Below, piece after piece: positions 1 through 6,639 of a DNA stretch of 8,925 nucleotides. The stretch is from the NCBI GenBank assembly GCA_020860745.1, contig JAJBTR010000102.1, forward strand, positions 1 through 8,925, read 5' to 3'. Source of the stretch: Lachnospiraceae bacterium (GTDB taxonomy: Bacteria > Bacillota > Clostridia > Lachnospirales > Lachnospiraceae). How positions within the stretch are numbered: the first letter of the stretch is position 1; every line of letters starts with the position of its first letter. Made by a program: the position numbers and the translations under genes. The notes under the pieces are model-generated. The model was not told the DNA's origin. It made no database searches and saw nothing but the letters and a program-made list of their open reading frames with translations.

Positions 1-52
1 ATTTCTGTTTCACCAACAACACCCGGAAATATTACAACTTATACAATGAATC
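1..52. other. Sequence downstream of smc
   Basis: These 52 bases past the smc TAG (53-55) contain no ribosome binding site with a start codon, no stable hairpin and no T-tract on the minus strand. The next gene, often ftsY in this gene order, would begin outside the window. Confidence 0.6.
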
Positions 53-3000
53 CTACTCTTCCAGTTCACTCTCGATCAGATCGACCGAGACGAGCGTCGA
101 TACGCCTTTCTCCTGCATCGTGATTCCATACAGCCGGTCCGCCGCGATCATCGTACCCCTCCGGTGCGTGATGACGATAAACTGCGTGTGCTTCGTCAAC
201 TTATGTAAATACCCCGCATACCGGTCCACGTTGGAATCGTCCAGAGCCGCCTCAATCTCATCCAGCAGACAGAACGGCGACGGTTTCAGATTCTGTATCG
301 CGAAGAGCAGTGCGATGGCCGTCAACGCTTTCTCTCCGCCGGAGAGCTGCATCATATTCTGCAGTTTCTTCCCGGGCGGCTGAGCGATAATACGAACGCC
401 GCACTCGAGAATGTCCTTGTCATCATCCCGCATGTCAAGCTCCAGCGTGCCCTTGCCTCCGCCGAAAAGCTCCCGGAATGCCTTATTAAATTCTACCTGA
501 ATGTCGGCAAACTTCTCCGCGAACTGCTTTTTCATCCCATCATCCAGATCAGCAATAATATCCTCCAGCGTTTTCTCCGCCTGCTGCAGATCCTCATGCT
601 GCGCTTTCAGGAAAGTGTAACGCTCGGAAACGGACTTGTACTCTTCAATGGCATTGACATTGACATTACCCAACTTGCGGATCTCTTCCTTCACACCGGC
701 AATCCTCTTTTTCAGGTCTGCGATGCTGAGAGTTTTCTTTCTCGCACCAGGGGCATGTCTTTCCCGGCTCTCCGCATCAAAGGCGTTTACCAATTCTCCA
801 ACTTCCTGGCCGAGCTGATTCGCGGCGTCAGCCGAATCCCCGCCGCCGGAAGCTTCCGCTTTCGCGCTGCCAATCAATTCTGCCGGATCCGCCCCATCGA
901 TAGCTCTCTCTCCGACAACAAATTTCTCCGGATCCGCCCCGTCAGAGTCTCTCTCAACAACCAGTTTTTCCGTAACCTTACCATCGAAGCCTCTCTCAAC
1001 GACAGGCAATTTCTCCGGATCCGCCCCATCGGAAGTTCTCTCCCTCGCACCGGCAGACAATTCTGCCGGATCTGCCACATCAGAAGCATACCCGCACACG
1101 ACAGGAATCGGCGTCCTTATCTTCATCGCCTCGTGAAGTGTCAGCTCGTACTCCTGCCACATATGCTCTGTCTGCGTCTCCCGGGTGTGCTCCAGCTTCT
1201 CCCACTGGTCATTTAAGCGGAACAATTCCTTATCCAGGCGGCTCAGTTCTCCGGAGAGCTCTTCCCGTCGATCAAAAAAGCCCTTGTGCTCACGGGCCAT
1301 AGACTCCTTGTCCGCCGTGCATTGTTCCAGCTCTGCGGAGAGGGATTCCCTGCGCACGGACGCCTCCCCGGACGCGCGGGTCATCTCCTCGATTTCCCGG
1401 TTTCTGGCTTCGATTTCCTGTCCGCTGTTGGAAGCGTTCAGCAGCACTTCCTGCTGCTTCTGGTGAAGGCTTAAGATTTCCTCCGCCACACGCTGAATAT
1501 TTTCCCTGGAAAAATCTGCTTTCTGCTGCAGCTGCGCAATCTCGACAGTGACATCAGAAATCTGAGCCTGCACAGCGTCAATCTCCGTCTGAATCTGTTC
1601 CAGTTCGCCTGCCAGCACCTCTCCTTTTGCCGTAATATCCGCCTCCCGCTCCCGGGAAAGCTTCACGCGGAGCAGCACCTGCTGCCGGTCGGACTCCGCC
1701 TCGCTCTTCTCATCTTCCAGCTTCTGAATTTCCTGCAGCAGATTTGCGAAAAACGTCTCCTGCTGCGCCTGTTCGTCCTGCAGATGATCTACTTCCACCT
1801 GCAGAGTATTCTGCCTGAGATAAAGGTCCTGCAAGGAACCCTGAAGCTCCTCAAAATCATCCTTCAGCAATTCGTCCGCTGTCCGGACATTCTCCAGGCG
1901 TTCCTGTATCTTTTTCCCTTCCTCTCCGTGCTCACGGATAGCTTTTTCCAGGGAGGCAATCTCACGGTTCCGCCCAAGCAGGTTGCTGTTGCTGCGGAAC
2001 GCGCCGCCGGTCATGGAACCGCCCGGCTGCAGTGACTCTCCTTCCAGCGTGACAATGCGCAGAGAATAGCGGAACTTTTTCTCGATGGCGATGGCGTGGT
2101 CAATCGTGTCCGCCACCAGCACGCGCCCCAGCAGATACCCGGCCACGCCGCGGTACTTCTCATCTGTCTTTACCAGAGTATCTGCCATGCCGAGGACGCC
2201 CTGCTCGTGAAGCGCTTTTCTTGCCGGCACATTCTCCGGCGCTGATACGCTGGTCAACGGGAGAAAGGTGGCCCGTCCATATTTATTCTGCTTCAAATAG
2301 GCGATCATCTGCTTCGCCGTACTCTCATTATCTGTGACAATATTCTGAATGCTGCCGCCCAGCGCGGTCTCAATCGCGGTCTCATACCGCTTGTCCACCT
2401 TAATCAGATCGGCAACCACGCCGTGAATCCCCGGCGTATCCGACCGCCGCTCCATCACCCGTCGGATGCTGTTGCCGTACCCGTCATAGCGCTCCGCGAT
2501 ATTCTTTAACGATTCCAGGCGGGAAGACTCGCGGATGGTCTGCTGCCGGAGCTCATCATAGGTTTTTGAGAGCTCTTCCGCCTGCTGCCGCCACTTCCGC
2601 CGCTTCTGATCCACCTCAATTTTTTTCTTTTCCATGCGGAGGATTTTTTCATTCAGACTGTCAAGCTCCTCCTCCTGCTGATGCAGCTGCCCGGCCACAT
2701 CCGTACCGGTGCTCTTCCGCTCCAGAAGCTGCTGATGCAGCTGTGCCTTGCGGATGTCCGCCTGCTCAATCATCGCAGCAAAACGCTGCTGACCGCCCTC
2801 GATGCCGGCTCTGGCATCCAGAAGAACGAGGATTTCACGCTTGCCGGCCTCAATCTGCCGCTCACAGTCAGCCGCTTTTTTCTGCAGTTCCTCCAGAGCC
2901 GCAGACAGCTGCTTCTTTTCTTCCTCTTTCCCGACAATCAGCTGGTCTGTCTCCGCCTTCTCATCGCTGTACTGCTGTCCGGTCTGCTGGCGTTTATCAA

Positions 3001-3994
3001 TATCAGCCTCCAGCGCGTCCAGCCGTTCCCGGACATGGGATTCACTCTGCTCAATCGTGCGGATCTGCTCCTGCAGCACGTTAATCCGCCCTTCCAGCTT
3101 TTCTTTCTCTACATCCGTTTCGCCGATCTGGTTCTGCAGTTCTGTGATCCTCGCATCATTTTCCTGCATGCGGGCATCCAGCTCCTCATACTGCTGCCGG
3201 GTCTTCTCAAACTCCGCCGACGCCTCGCTCTGCTGATGCTCTGCGATCACCTGCGTTTCCCGGACAGACTCCTCCTCTTTTTCCAACCGCTCCATCTCCA
3301 GAAGGAAAAGATTGACTTCGCAGTTTTTCAATTCCTCCCGTTTCTTTAAATAGGTACGGGCGTGCTCCGACTGGCGTTCCAGAGGCCCGATCTGCCGCTC
3401 CAGCTCCGTCAGAATATCCGTGATACGGACCATGTTCTGCTGCTCGGCCTCCAGCTTTTTCATGGTCATCTGCTTGCGGCGCTTAAACTTTACGATACCC
3501 GCCGCCTCGTCAAAAAGCTCCCGGCGTTCCTCCGGTTTCCCGCTTAAAATCCGGTCAATCTGGCCCTGGCCGATAATGGAATACCCCTCTTTTCCGATAC
3601 CGGTATCGTAAAATAACTCATGGATATCCTTCAGACGGCAGGCGGACCCGTTCAGCAGATACTCGCTCTCTCCGGAGCGGTAAACACGTCTGGCCACCGT
3701 CACCTCATTGTAATCCAGCGCCAGGGAGTGGTCGGAATTATCCAAAGTGATGGCTACATACGCAAAACTCACCGGCCTGCGGTTCTCCGTTCCGGCAAAA
3801 ATCACATCCTGCATGCTGGAACTGCGCAGCTGCTTCACCTTCTGTTCACCCAGAACCCAGCGCACCGCATCGGCCACGTTGCTCTTACCGCTGCCGTTCG
3901 GCCCCACGATGCCGGTGATTCCGTTATGAAATTCCAGGACAATCTTATTTGCAAAAGATTTAAATCCCTGTATCTCAATGGACTTCAGATACAT
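53..3994 (-). CDS. smc: Chromosome segregation ATPase Smc, with an extra repeat-bearing insertion
   Basis: Smc is the ATPase of the bacterial condensin that compacts and separates sister chromosomes with ScpA and ScpB. The 1313-residue product has the full layout: an N-terminal head with Walker A GPNGSGKS (residues 31-38), a long Glu/Gln/Lys/Arg-rich coiled coil, a hinge at roughly 510-670 ending in a glycine-rich GGSMTGGAF segment, a second coiled coil, and a C-terminal head with signature LSGGEK (from 1217) and Walker B CLLDE (D1245, E1246). Typical Smc is near 1190 residues. The excess is a single insertion of about 120 residues at roughly 967-1087, between HMWQEYELTLHEAM and LKKRIAGVKEEIRKLG. 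The ATG at 3994 is supported by AGGAGG five bases upstream and by the family-typical start MYLKSIEIQGFKSF. The gene overlaps rnc by 20 bp. All ATPase motifs look intact, so a functional protein is expected. Confidence 0.98.
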   Translation of the reverse strand: MYLKSIEIQGFKSFANKIVLEFHNGITGIVGPNGSGKSNVADAVRWVLGEQKVKQLRSSSMQDVIFAGTENRRPVSFAYVAITLDNSDHSLALDYNEVTVARRVYRSGESEYLLNGSACRLKDIHELFYDTGIGKEGYSIIGQGQIDRILSGKPEERRELFDEAAGIVKFKRRKQMTMKKLEAEQQNMVRITDILTELERQIGPLERQSEHARTYLKKREELKNCEVNLFLLEMERLEKEEESVRETQVIAEHQQSEASAEFEKTRQQYEELDARMQENDARITELQNQIGETDVEKEKLEGRINVLQEQIRTIEQSESHVRERLDALEADIDKRQQTGQQYSDEKAETDQLIVGKEEEKKQLSAALEELQKKAADCERQIEAGKREILVLLDARAGIEGGQQRFAAMIEQADIRKAQLHQQLLERKSTGTDVAGQLHQQEEELDSLNEKILRMEKKKIEVDQKRRKWRQQAEELSKTYDELRQQTIRESSRLESLKNIAERYDGYGNSIRRVMERRSDTPGIHGVVADLIKVDKRYETAIETALGGSIQNIVTDNESTAKQMIAYLKQNKYGRATFLPLTSVSAPENVPARKALHEQGVLGMADTLVKTDEKYRGVAGYLLGRVLVADTIDHAIAIEKKFRYSLRIVTLEGESLQPGGSMTGGAFRSNSNLLGRNREIASLEKAIREHGEEGKKIQERLENVRTADELLKDDFEELQGSLQDLYLRQNTLQVEVDHLQDEQAQQETFFANLLQEIQKLEDEKSEAESDRQQVLLRVKLSREREADITAKGEVLAGELEQIQTEIDAVQAQISDVTVEIAQLQQKADFSRENIQRVAEEILSLHQKQQEVLLNASNSGQEIEARNREIEEMTRASGEASVRRESLSAELEQCTADKESMAREHKGFFDRREELSGELSRLDKELFRLNDQWEKLEHTRETQTEHMWQEYELTLHEAMKIRTPIPVVCGYASDVADPAELSAGARERTSDGADPEKLPVVERGFDGKVTEKLVVERDSDGADPEKFVVGERAIDGADPAELIGSAKAEASGGGDSADAANQLGQEVGELVNAFDAESRERHAPGARKKTLSIADLKKRIAGVKEEIRKLGNVNVNAIEEYKSVSERYTFLKAQHEDLQQAEKTLEDIIADLDDGMKKQFAEKFADIQVEFNKAFRELFGGGKGTLELDMRDDDKDILECGVRIIAQPPGKKLQNMMQLSGGEKALTAIALLFAIQNLKPSPFCLLDEIEAALDDSNVDRYAGYLHKLTKHTQFIVITHRRGTMIAADRLYGITMQEKGVSTLVSVDLIESELEE
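868..1081 (-). repeat. Degenerate 42-51-bp tandem repeats inside smc
   Basis: This is the repeat core of the Smc insertion. Reading along the protein from D972, five degenerate units each begin with Asp: DVADPAEL..., DGADPEKLPVVERGF, DGKVTEKLVVERDS, DGADPEKFVVGERAI and DGADPAELIGS.... Unit lengths are 17, 15, 14 and 15 residues, then an unclear last end. At the DNA level, four copies share a CCGGATCCGCCCCATC-like core, with CCGG at 883, 928, 1015 and 1066 on the plus strand. The spacings of 45, 87 and 51 bp are all multiples of three, so the frame is kept. The third unit is the most diverged. This looks like in-frame expansion of a short linker. No known domain is recognised. Confidence 0.85.
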
Positions 3995-3999
3995 TCTTT

Positions 4000-4005
4000 C
4001 CTCCT
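4000..4005 (-). promoter_or_regulatory. smc ribosome binding site inside rnc
   Basis: AGGAGG is followed by a 5-base spacer and the smc ATG at 3994. It lies within the last codons of rnc, whose TGA is at 3975-3977, so smc initiates before rnc terminates. This overlap suggests translational coupling of the two genes. Confidence 0.85.
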
Positions 4006-4323
4006 AACCGCAGGATGGCACGATATGCCGCCTCCTGTTCCGCTGCCTTTTTGGTTCCCCCTGTTCCGCATCCCATTGCCGTGCCGCCGATGCGGGCTTC
4101 CATCCGATAGGACTTATTGTGGGCCGGACCGCTCTCCTCCACCAGTTCATAGACCAGACCGCCCAGATTCTGTCCCTGTACAATCTCCTGCAAAATTGTC
4201 TTACTATCATAAAAGAGCTGCATATGCTCCATATCATGCAACGCAAAACGATGAATAAATTCCTTTGCGGGTGCAAATCCGCCATCCAGATAAATCGCAC
4301 CCATCACCGCCTCGAACGCATCC

Positions 4324-4343
4324 GAGAGAACCGATTTTCTCTC
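4324..4343 (-). other. Hairpin at the rnc frameshift site
   Basis: GAGAGAA (4337-4343 read on the minus strand) pairs perfectly with TTCTCTC (4324-4330) around a 6-base loop, giving a 7-bp stem. The A4 run where the reading frame breaks forms the end of the 5' arm and the start of the loop. It could promote polymerase slippage or ribosome pausing, or it could be chance in a GA-rich stretch. Confidence 0.5.
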
Positions 4344-4726
4344 TCCCGCCGGTGTGTTCCTCTCCTTTACTCAGAAGAACATAATCGCCCAGGTGCAGCG
4401 CGCGGGTACAAAATGCCAGCGTCTGCTCACAGACAATGCTGGCCCGGACCCGGGTCAGTTCCCCCTCCGCCCACTCGGGGTGAAGCTGATACAGGTGCTC
4501 GCTGGTCACAATCTCCAGCACCGCATCCCCCAGGAATTCCAGCCGCTCATTATTATATAGTTTTTTCATATGGCGCTCGTTGGCATAGGAGCTGTGCGTC
4601 AGAGCCTGCCGCAGCAATCCTTCCTGCCGAAAGTGATACCCTATGATTTCCTGAAATTCCTGCAATTTATTCATAAACTGTGCCTTTCTTTTATGTCATA
4701 AACTCCGCCGTGCCCACTCGATAGCT

Positions 4727-4735
4727 ATTCTATCA
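4727..4735 (-). promoter_or_regulatory. Possible extended -10 promoter for rnc-smc
   Basis: Read on the minus strand, TGATAGAAT contains a TAGAAT -10 hexamer (5 of 6 to consensus) preceded by TGn, the extended -10 form. It sits about 52 bases before the rnc start. No good -35 is seen 16-18 bases upstream, where the 39-bp repeat ends. It is the best candidate in a gap that should contain a promoter, given the hairpin after acpP. Confidence 0.35.
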
Positions 4736-4738
4736 GCT

Positions 4739-4814
4739 TTGCATAAGTTCGATTACGGAAATCACAGATTTCCTACGTTGTATAAGTTCGATCACGGAAA
4801 TCACAGATTTCCTA
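4739..4814. repeat. Two 39-bp-period direct repeats, each with a hairpin
   Basis: Copy 1 (4739-4775) and copy 2 (4778-4814) are 37 bp long and differ at two positions. Both contain ATAAGTTCGAT followed by a perfect dyad GGAAATC-ACA-GATTTCC (4757-4773 and 4796-4812). Each copy can therefore form a 7-bp stem with a 3-base loop on either strand. The block ends where the 11-bp repeats begin, overlapping by two bases. It could be a dispersed intergenic repeat of the host or a protein-binding array; the sequence does not decide. Confidence 0.85.
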
Positions 4815-4856
4815 TCTCACTTATATCTCACTTATATCTCACTTATATCTCACTTA
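4813..4856. repeat. Four exact 11-bp tandem repeats
   Basis: TATCTCACTTA occurs four times without mismatch at 4813, 4824, 4835 and 4846, followed by a partial TCAC. The period is close to one helical turn, so each unit presents the same DNA face. Read on the minus strand, each unit junction contains TATAAG, a -10-like string. Exact short repeats like this are prone to copy-number change by slippage. Confidence 0.9.
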
Positions 4857-4964
4857 TCACTGTCCGGGCTTCGCCCTATGAAAACAACGTCTGCAAAAAG
4901 CGCCTGCCAGCAGTCGTTTTTTCTTCCATTATTTTCGCACGGCTCATTGCCTGCGCTCATAAAT

Positions 4965-4998
4965 CACAAGGCTGCCGCAACCGGGCAGCAGCCTTGTG
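4965..4998 (-). terminator. Hairpin terminator after acpP
   Basis: CACAAGGCTGC (4965-4975) and GCAGCCTTGTG (4988-4998) form a perfect 11-bp stem around a 12-base loop, 17 bases past the acpP stop. On the minus strand the stem is followed by ATTTATGAG, a weak T-tract, so termination may be incomplete. An alternative inner CTGCC/GGCAG pairing is possible. Its place at the end of acpP suggests that the plsX-acpP transcript ends or is attenuated here. Confidence 0.65.
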
Positions 4999-5015
4999 TC
5001 ATATTACGATTCTTC

Positions 5016-5243
5016 CTATAAGGAACTGTTCCGGATCAGCTCCGCCGCATCGCCGACGGTCCGGATCTGATCCGCTTCTTCCGCAGGAATTTCAATGTCG
5101 AACTCCTCTTCTAACTCGGAAATGATCTGGAATAAATCCAAAGAGTCAGCGTCGAGCTCTGCAAACGTCGTCTCCTCCGAAATATCATCCGGCTCCACAT
5201 CCAATGCCTCTGCTATGATACTCTGAATCTTCTCAAATTCCAT
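5016..5243 (-). CDS. acpP: Acyl carrier protein
   Basis: This 75-residue acidic protein carries growing acyl chains on a 4'-phosphopantetheine arm during type II fatty-acid synthesis in the cytoplasm. The attachment site is Ser34 in the motif DADSLDLFQIISELEEEF. The family's helices are recognisable: an N-terminal amphipathic helix (residues 2-14), the long helix II after DSL, and a C-terminal helix containing TVGDAAELI. The length is normal for AcpP. The ATG at 5243 follows AAGGAGG with a 10-base spacer, and it gives the expected MEFEKIQSIIAEAL start. A nearby ATG five bases upstream is out of frame. It lies 183 bp downstream of plsX, which makes acyl-phosphate from acyl-ACP, and is followed by a hairpin. 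The function is certain at family level. Its assignment to primary fatty-acid synthesis rests on the plsX neighbour. Confidence 0.97.
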   Translation of the reverse strand: MEFEKIQSIIAEALDVEPDDISEETTFAELDADSLDLFQIISELEEEFDIEIPAEEADQIRTVGDAAELIRNSSL

Positions 5244-5253
5244 GCCATCCGCC

Positions 5254-5260
5254 CCTCCTT
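5254..5260 (-). promoter_or_regulatory. acpP ribosome binding site
   Basis: AAGGAGG lies 10 bases before the acpP ATG at 5243, a slightly long spacer. It decides between that ATG and the out-of-frame ATG at 5248. Confidence 0.75.
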
Positions 5261-5426
5261 CCCTATCGTATTTTCGGCTGTTTCACGCCTGTTGTTCGAT
5301 ATTCCGTCAATCAGTTCACCAGCACTGTTGCTGCTGAAGCACCTGATTACTCACACTGATAAATCTAACCCGGATAAACCGGAATAGAAATTTTGCCATT
5401 CTGCGCAAAAAATCGTTTGTAAGCGC

Positions 5427-6449
5427 CTAATCGTTCTTTCCGTCCTTCCCGGAAATATGCTCCGCTATTTTTTCATTAATTCCCTGCTGTTTAAATGTCA
5501 CACACTGAATCACGGAGTTCCTCACATCCGTCGCTTTCGCGCTCCCGTGCGTCTTGACCACAAGTCCGCGACATCCTAAAAGAGGCGCTCCGCCGTATTC
5601 GGAAGCATCAAAAGACTTTAAGGTCTGCTTCAGCGCAGGCTTAATCAGCAACGCGCCGATCTTTGTCCGCAGGGAGGACATCATGCTCTCCTTAACTTTC
5701 GATATAAGAGTAGAAGCCACGCCCTCATAAAGCTTTAAGACAATATTTCCGGCAAAGGCTTCGCAGACTATCACATCCGCCCCTCCGTGGGGAATCTCTC
5801 TCGCCTCAATACTTCCCACAAAGTTAATCCCCGGACATGCTTTGAGCAGAGGATAGGTCTCCTTCACCAGAGCGTTGCCCTTTTCCTCCTCCGCACCGAT
5901 ATTCAAAATAGCCACACGCGGATTTCTGACACCGATCACATTCTCCATGTAAACATATCCCATCTGGGCAAACTGCACCAGATGCGTCGGACGGGCATCT
6001 ACGTTTCCGCCCGCGTCCAGCAGAAGGGCAACGCCGTTCTCCGTCGGAATCAGCGGCGCCATCGCCGGCCGCTCTACGCCCTTGATCCGGCCCACGACTG
6101 TCTGTCCGCCTACCAGAATCGCGCCGGAGTTTCCGGCGGATACGATCGCGTCCGCCTCTCCGCGCTTCACCATATTCATACCGACTACCATGGAGGACTG
6201 TTTCTTCCTGCTGATGGCGTGAACCGGCGGCTCCGCCGTCTCAATCACATCCTCACAGTGCACAACCTCCACCTGTCCGGCATCGTATGTATACTTGTCC
6301 ATCTCCGGACGAATCAATTCCTCCCGGCCGGTTAAAATCACCTGGATATCTTTACGGGAATTAGCCGCCATGACCGCGCCTTTTACGATCTCTCCCGGCG
6401 CGTTGTCTCCGCCCATCGCATCTACCACTACACGGACTGTCTCTGCCAT
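5427..6449 (-). CDS. plsX: Phosphate acyltransferase PlsX
   Basis: PlsX converts acyl-ACP and phosphate to acyl-phosphate, the donor that PlsY uses to acylate glycerol-3-phosphate at the start of phospholipid synthesis. It is a peripheral enzyme at the inner face of the membrane. Family segments occur in order: VVVDAMGGDNAP at the N-terminus, SAGNSGAILVGG, ERPAMAPLIPT, LLLDAGGNVDARP, ILNIGAEEEKGN, CEAFAGNIVLKLYEG and YGGAPLLGCRGLVVKTHGSA near the C-terminus. The frame is open from 6524, but the ATG at 6449 is chosen because GGAGGG lies 7 bases upstream and it yields the family-typical start and a normal length of 340 residues. The partner acpP follows. Many Firmicutes have rpmF and a DUF177 gene just before plsX, but here nagA is the upstream neighbour. 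No damage is seen. Confidence 0.97.
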   Translation of the reverse strand: MAETVRVVVDAMGGDNAPGEIVKGAVMAANSRKDIQVILTGREELIRPEMDKYTYDAGQVEVVHCEDVIETAEPPVHAISRKKQSSMVVGMNMVKRGEADAIVSAGNSGAILVGGQTVVGRIKGVERPAMAPLIPTENGVALLLDAGGNVDARPTHLVQFAQMGYVYMENVIGVRNPRVAILNIGAEEEKGNALVKETYPLLKACPGINFVGSIEAREIPHGGADVIVCEAFAGNIVLKLYEGVASTLISKVKESMMSSLRTKIGALLIKPALKQTLKSFDASEYGGAPLLGCRGLVVKTHGSAKATDVRNSVIQCVTFKQQGINEKIAEHISGKDGKND

Positions 6450-6456
6450 TTCATAG

Positions 6457-6462
6457 CCCTCC
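6457..6462 (-). promoter_or_regulatory. plsX ribosome binding site
   Basis: GGAGGG with a 7-base spacer precedes the ATG at 6449. It excludes the longer open frame that begins at 6524. Confidence 0.8.
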
Positions 6463-6550
6463 GTCCTTTTATCATCTGAAATCCTTCCTGACGATGATAC
6501 CACGGATTGCAACGTAAAAATCACTTATCTCACAATCCTCAACCATCATA

Positions 6551-6579
6551 ATACTACAACAATACCAACCATAAATCAA
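6551..6579 (-). promoter_or_regulatory. Possible sigma-A promoter for plsX-acpP
   Basis: Read on the minus strand, TTGATT (6574-6579) and TAGTAT (6551-6556) are separated by 17 bases and each matches consensus at 4 of 6 positions. An alternative -10, TATTAT, overlaps at 6548-6553 with a 20-base spacer. Initiation here would give a leader of about 95 bases before plsX. It lies immediately past the inverted repeat at 6581-6608. It was identified by eye only. Confidence 0.4.
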
Positions 6580-6580
6580 C

Positions 6581-6608
6581 CGTAACTGTTCCGTACTTCA
6601 CAGTTACG
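6581..6608. promoter_or_regulatory. 9-bp inverted repeat between nagA and plsX
   Basis: CGTAACTGT (6581-6589) and ACAGTTACG (6600-6608) form a perfect dyad around a 10-base centre. A further AGTTAC half-site sits at 6631-6636, just past the nagA stop. No T-tract follows on either strand, so it is a poor intrinsic terminator. Its position two bases upstream of a candidate -35 suits an operator, but a weak RNA structure after nagA is also possible. Confidence 0.5.
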
Positions 6609-6639
6609 AGGAAAAGTCCATTTAAAATCTAGTTACAAT

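Larger units (their letters stand above)
3975..4674 (-). pseudogene. rnc: Ribonuclease III, interrupted by a frameshift
   Basis: RNase III cuts double-stranded RNA in rRNA maturation and mRNA or antisense turnover. The upstream frame (start ATG 4674, stop near 4234) gives the nuclease signature NNERLEFLGDAVL, with presumed metal ligands E43, E46 and D50, and is homologous up to GGREK113. The downstream frame resumes at 4334 with SVLSDAFEAVMGAIYLDGG (the second acidic pair) and a complete double-stranded-RNA-binding domain (SKTILQEIVQ...GGTKKAAEQEAA). The join lies at an A4 run (4335-4338). Adding two bases gives 233 residues, the usual length, with D50, D119 and E122 each offset +5 from E. 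coli D45, D114 and E117. A +1 join would leave the protein one residue short there. As read, the upstream product of 146 residues lacks half the active site and the RNA-binding domain. The cause may be a real mutation, a sequencing or assembly error or, less likely, recoding. A modest AAAGG lies 8 bases before the start. Confidence 0.9.
4675..5015. other. Intergenic region between acpP and rnc
   Basis: This 341-bp stretch has no convincing gene. In the direction of transcription it holds a GC-rich hairpin after acpP (4965-4998), then an A/T-flanked weak stem around 4894-4922, and a short GGGC-GAA-GCCC hairpin (4866-4876). After these come four 11-bp tandem repeats, two 39-bp-period repeats and an extended -10-like element just before rnc. 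A plus-strand frame from TTG 4739 reads through the repeats as two 13-residue units. It has no clear ribosome binding site and opposes every neighbour, so I do not call it a gene. Confidence 0.7.

Noticed and set aside
17..47. TTGTATAAGTTG downstream of smc resembles the start of the 39-bp intergenic repeat (TTGTATAAGTTCG).
   Set aside because: The match is only about 11 bases, the dyad GGAAATC-ACA-GATTTCC is absent, and the orientation is opposite. Probably chance.
596..1216. Plus-strand 206-codon frame opposite the Smc insertion, also showing repeats.
   Set aside because: The repeats are the reverse reading of the smc repeats. The smc frame is continuous and conserved on both sides, so it is the coding one.
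4850..4960. Minus-strand 36-codon frame (ATG 4960, TGA 4850-4852) between acpP and rnc.
   Set aside because: No ribosome binding site, begins immediately after the acpP hairpin, and runs into the 11-bp repeats. No family is recognised.
4739..5125. Plus-strand 128-residue open frame starting with 13-residue repeats (KFDYGNHRFP, KFDHGNHRFP).
   Set aside because: It uses a TTG start with no ribosome binding site, reads through intergenic repeats and then antisense to acpP, and opposes every neighbouring gene. The repeat period happens to be a multiple of three.
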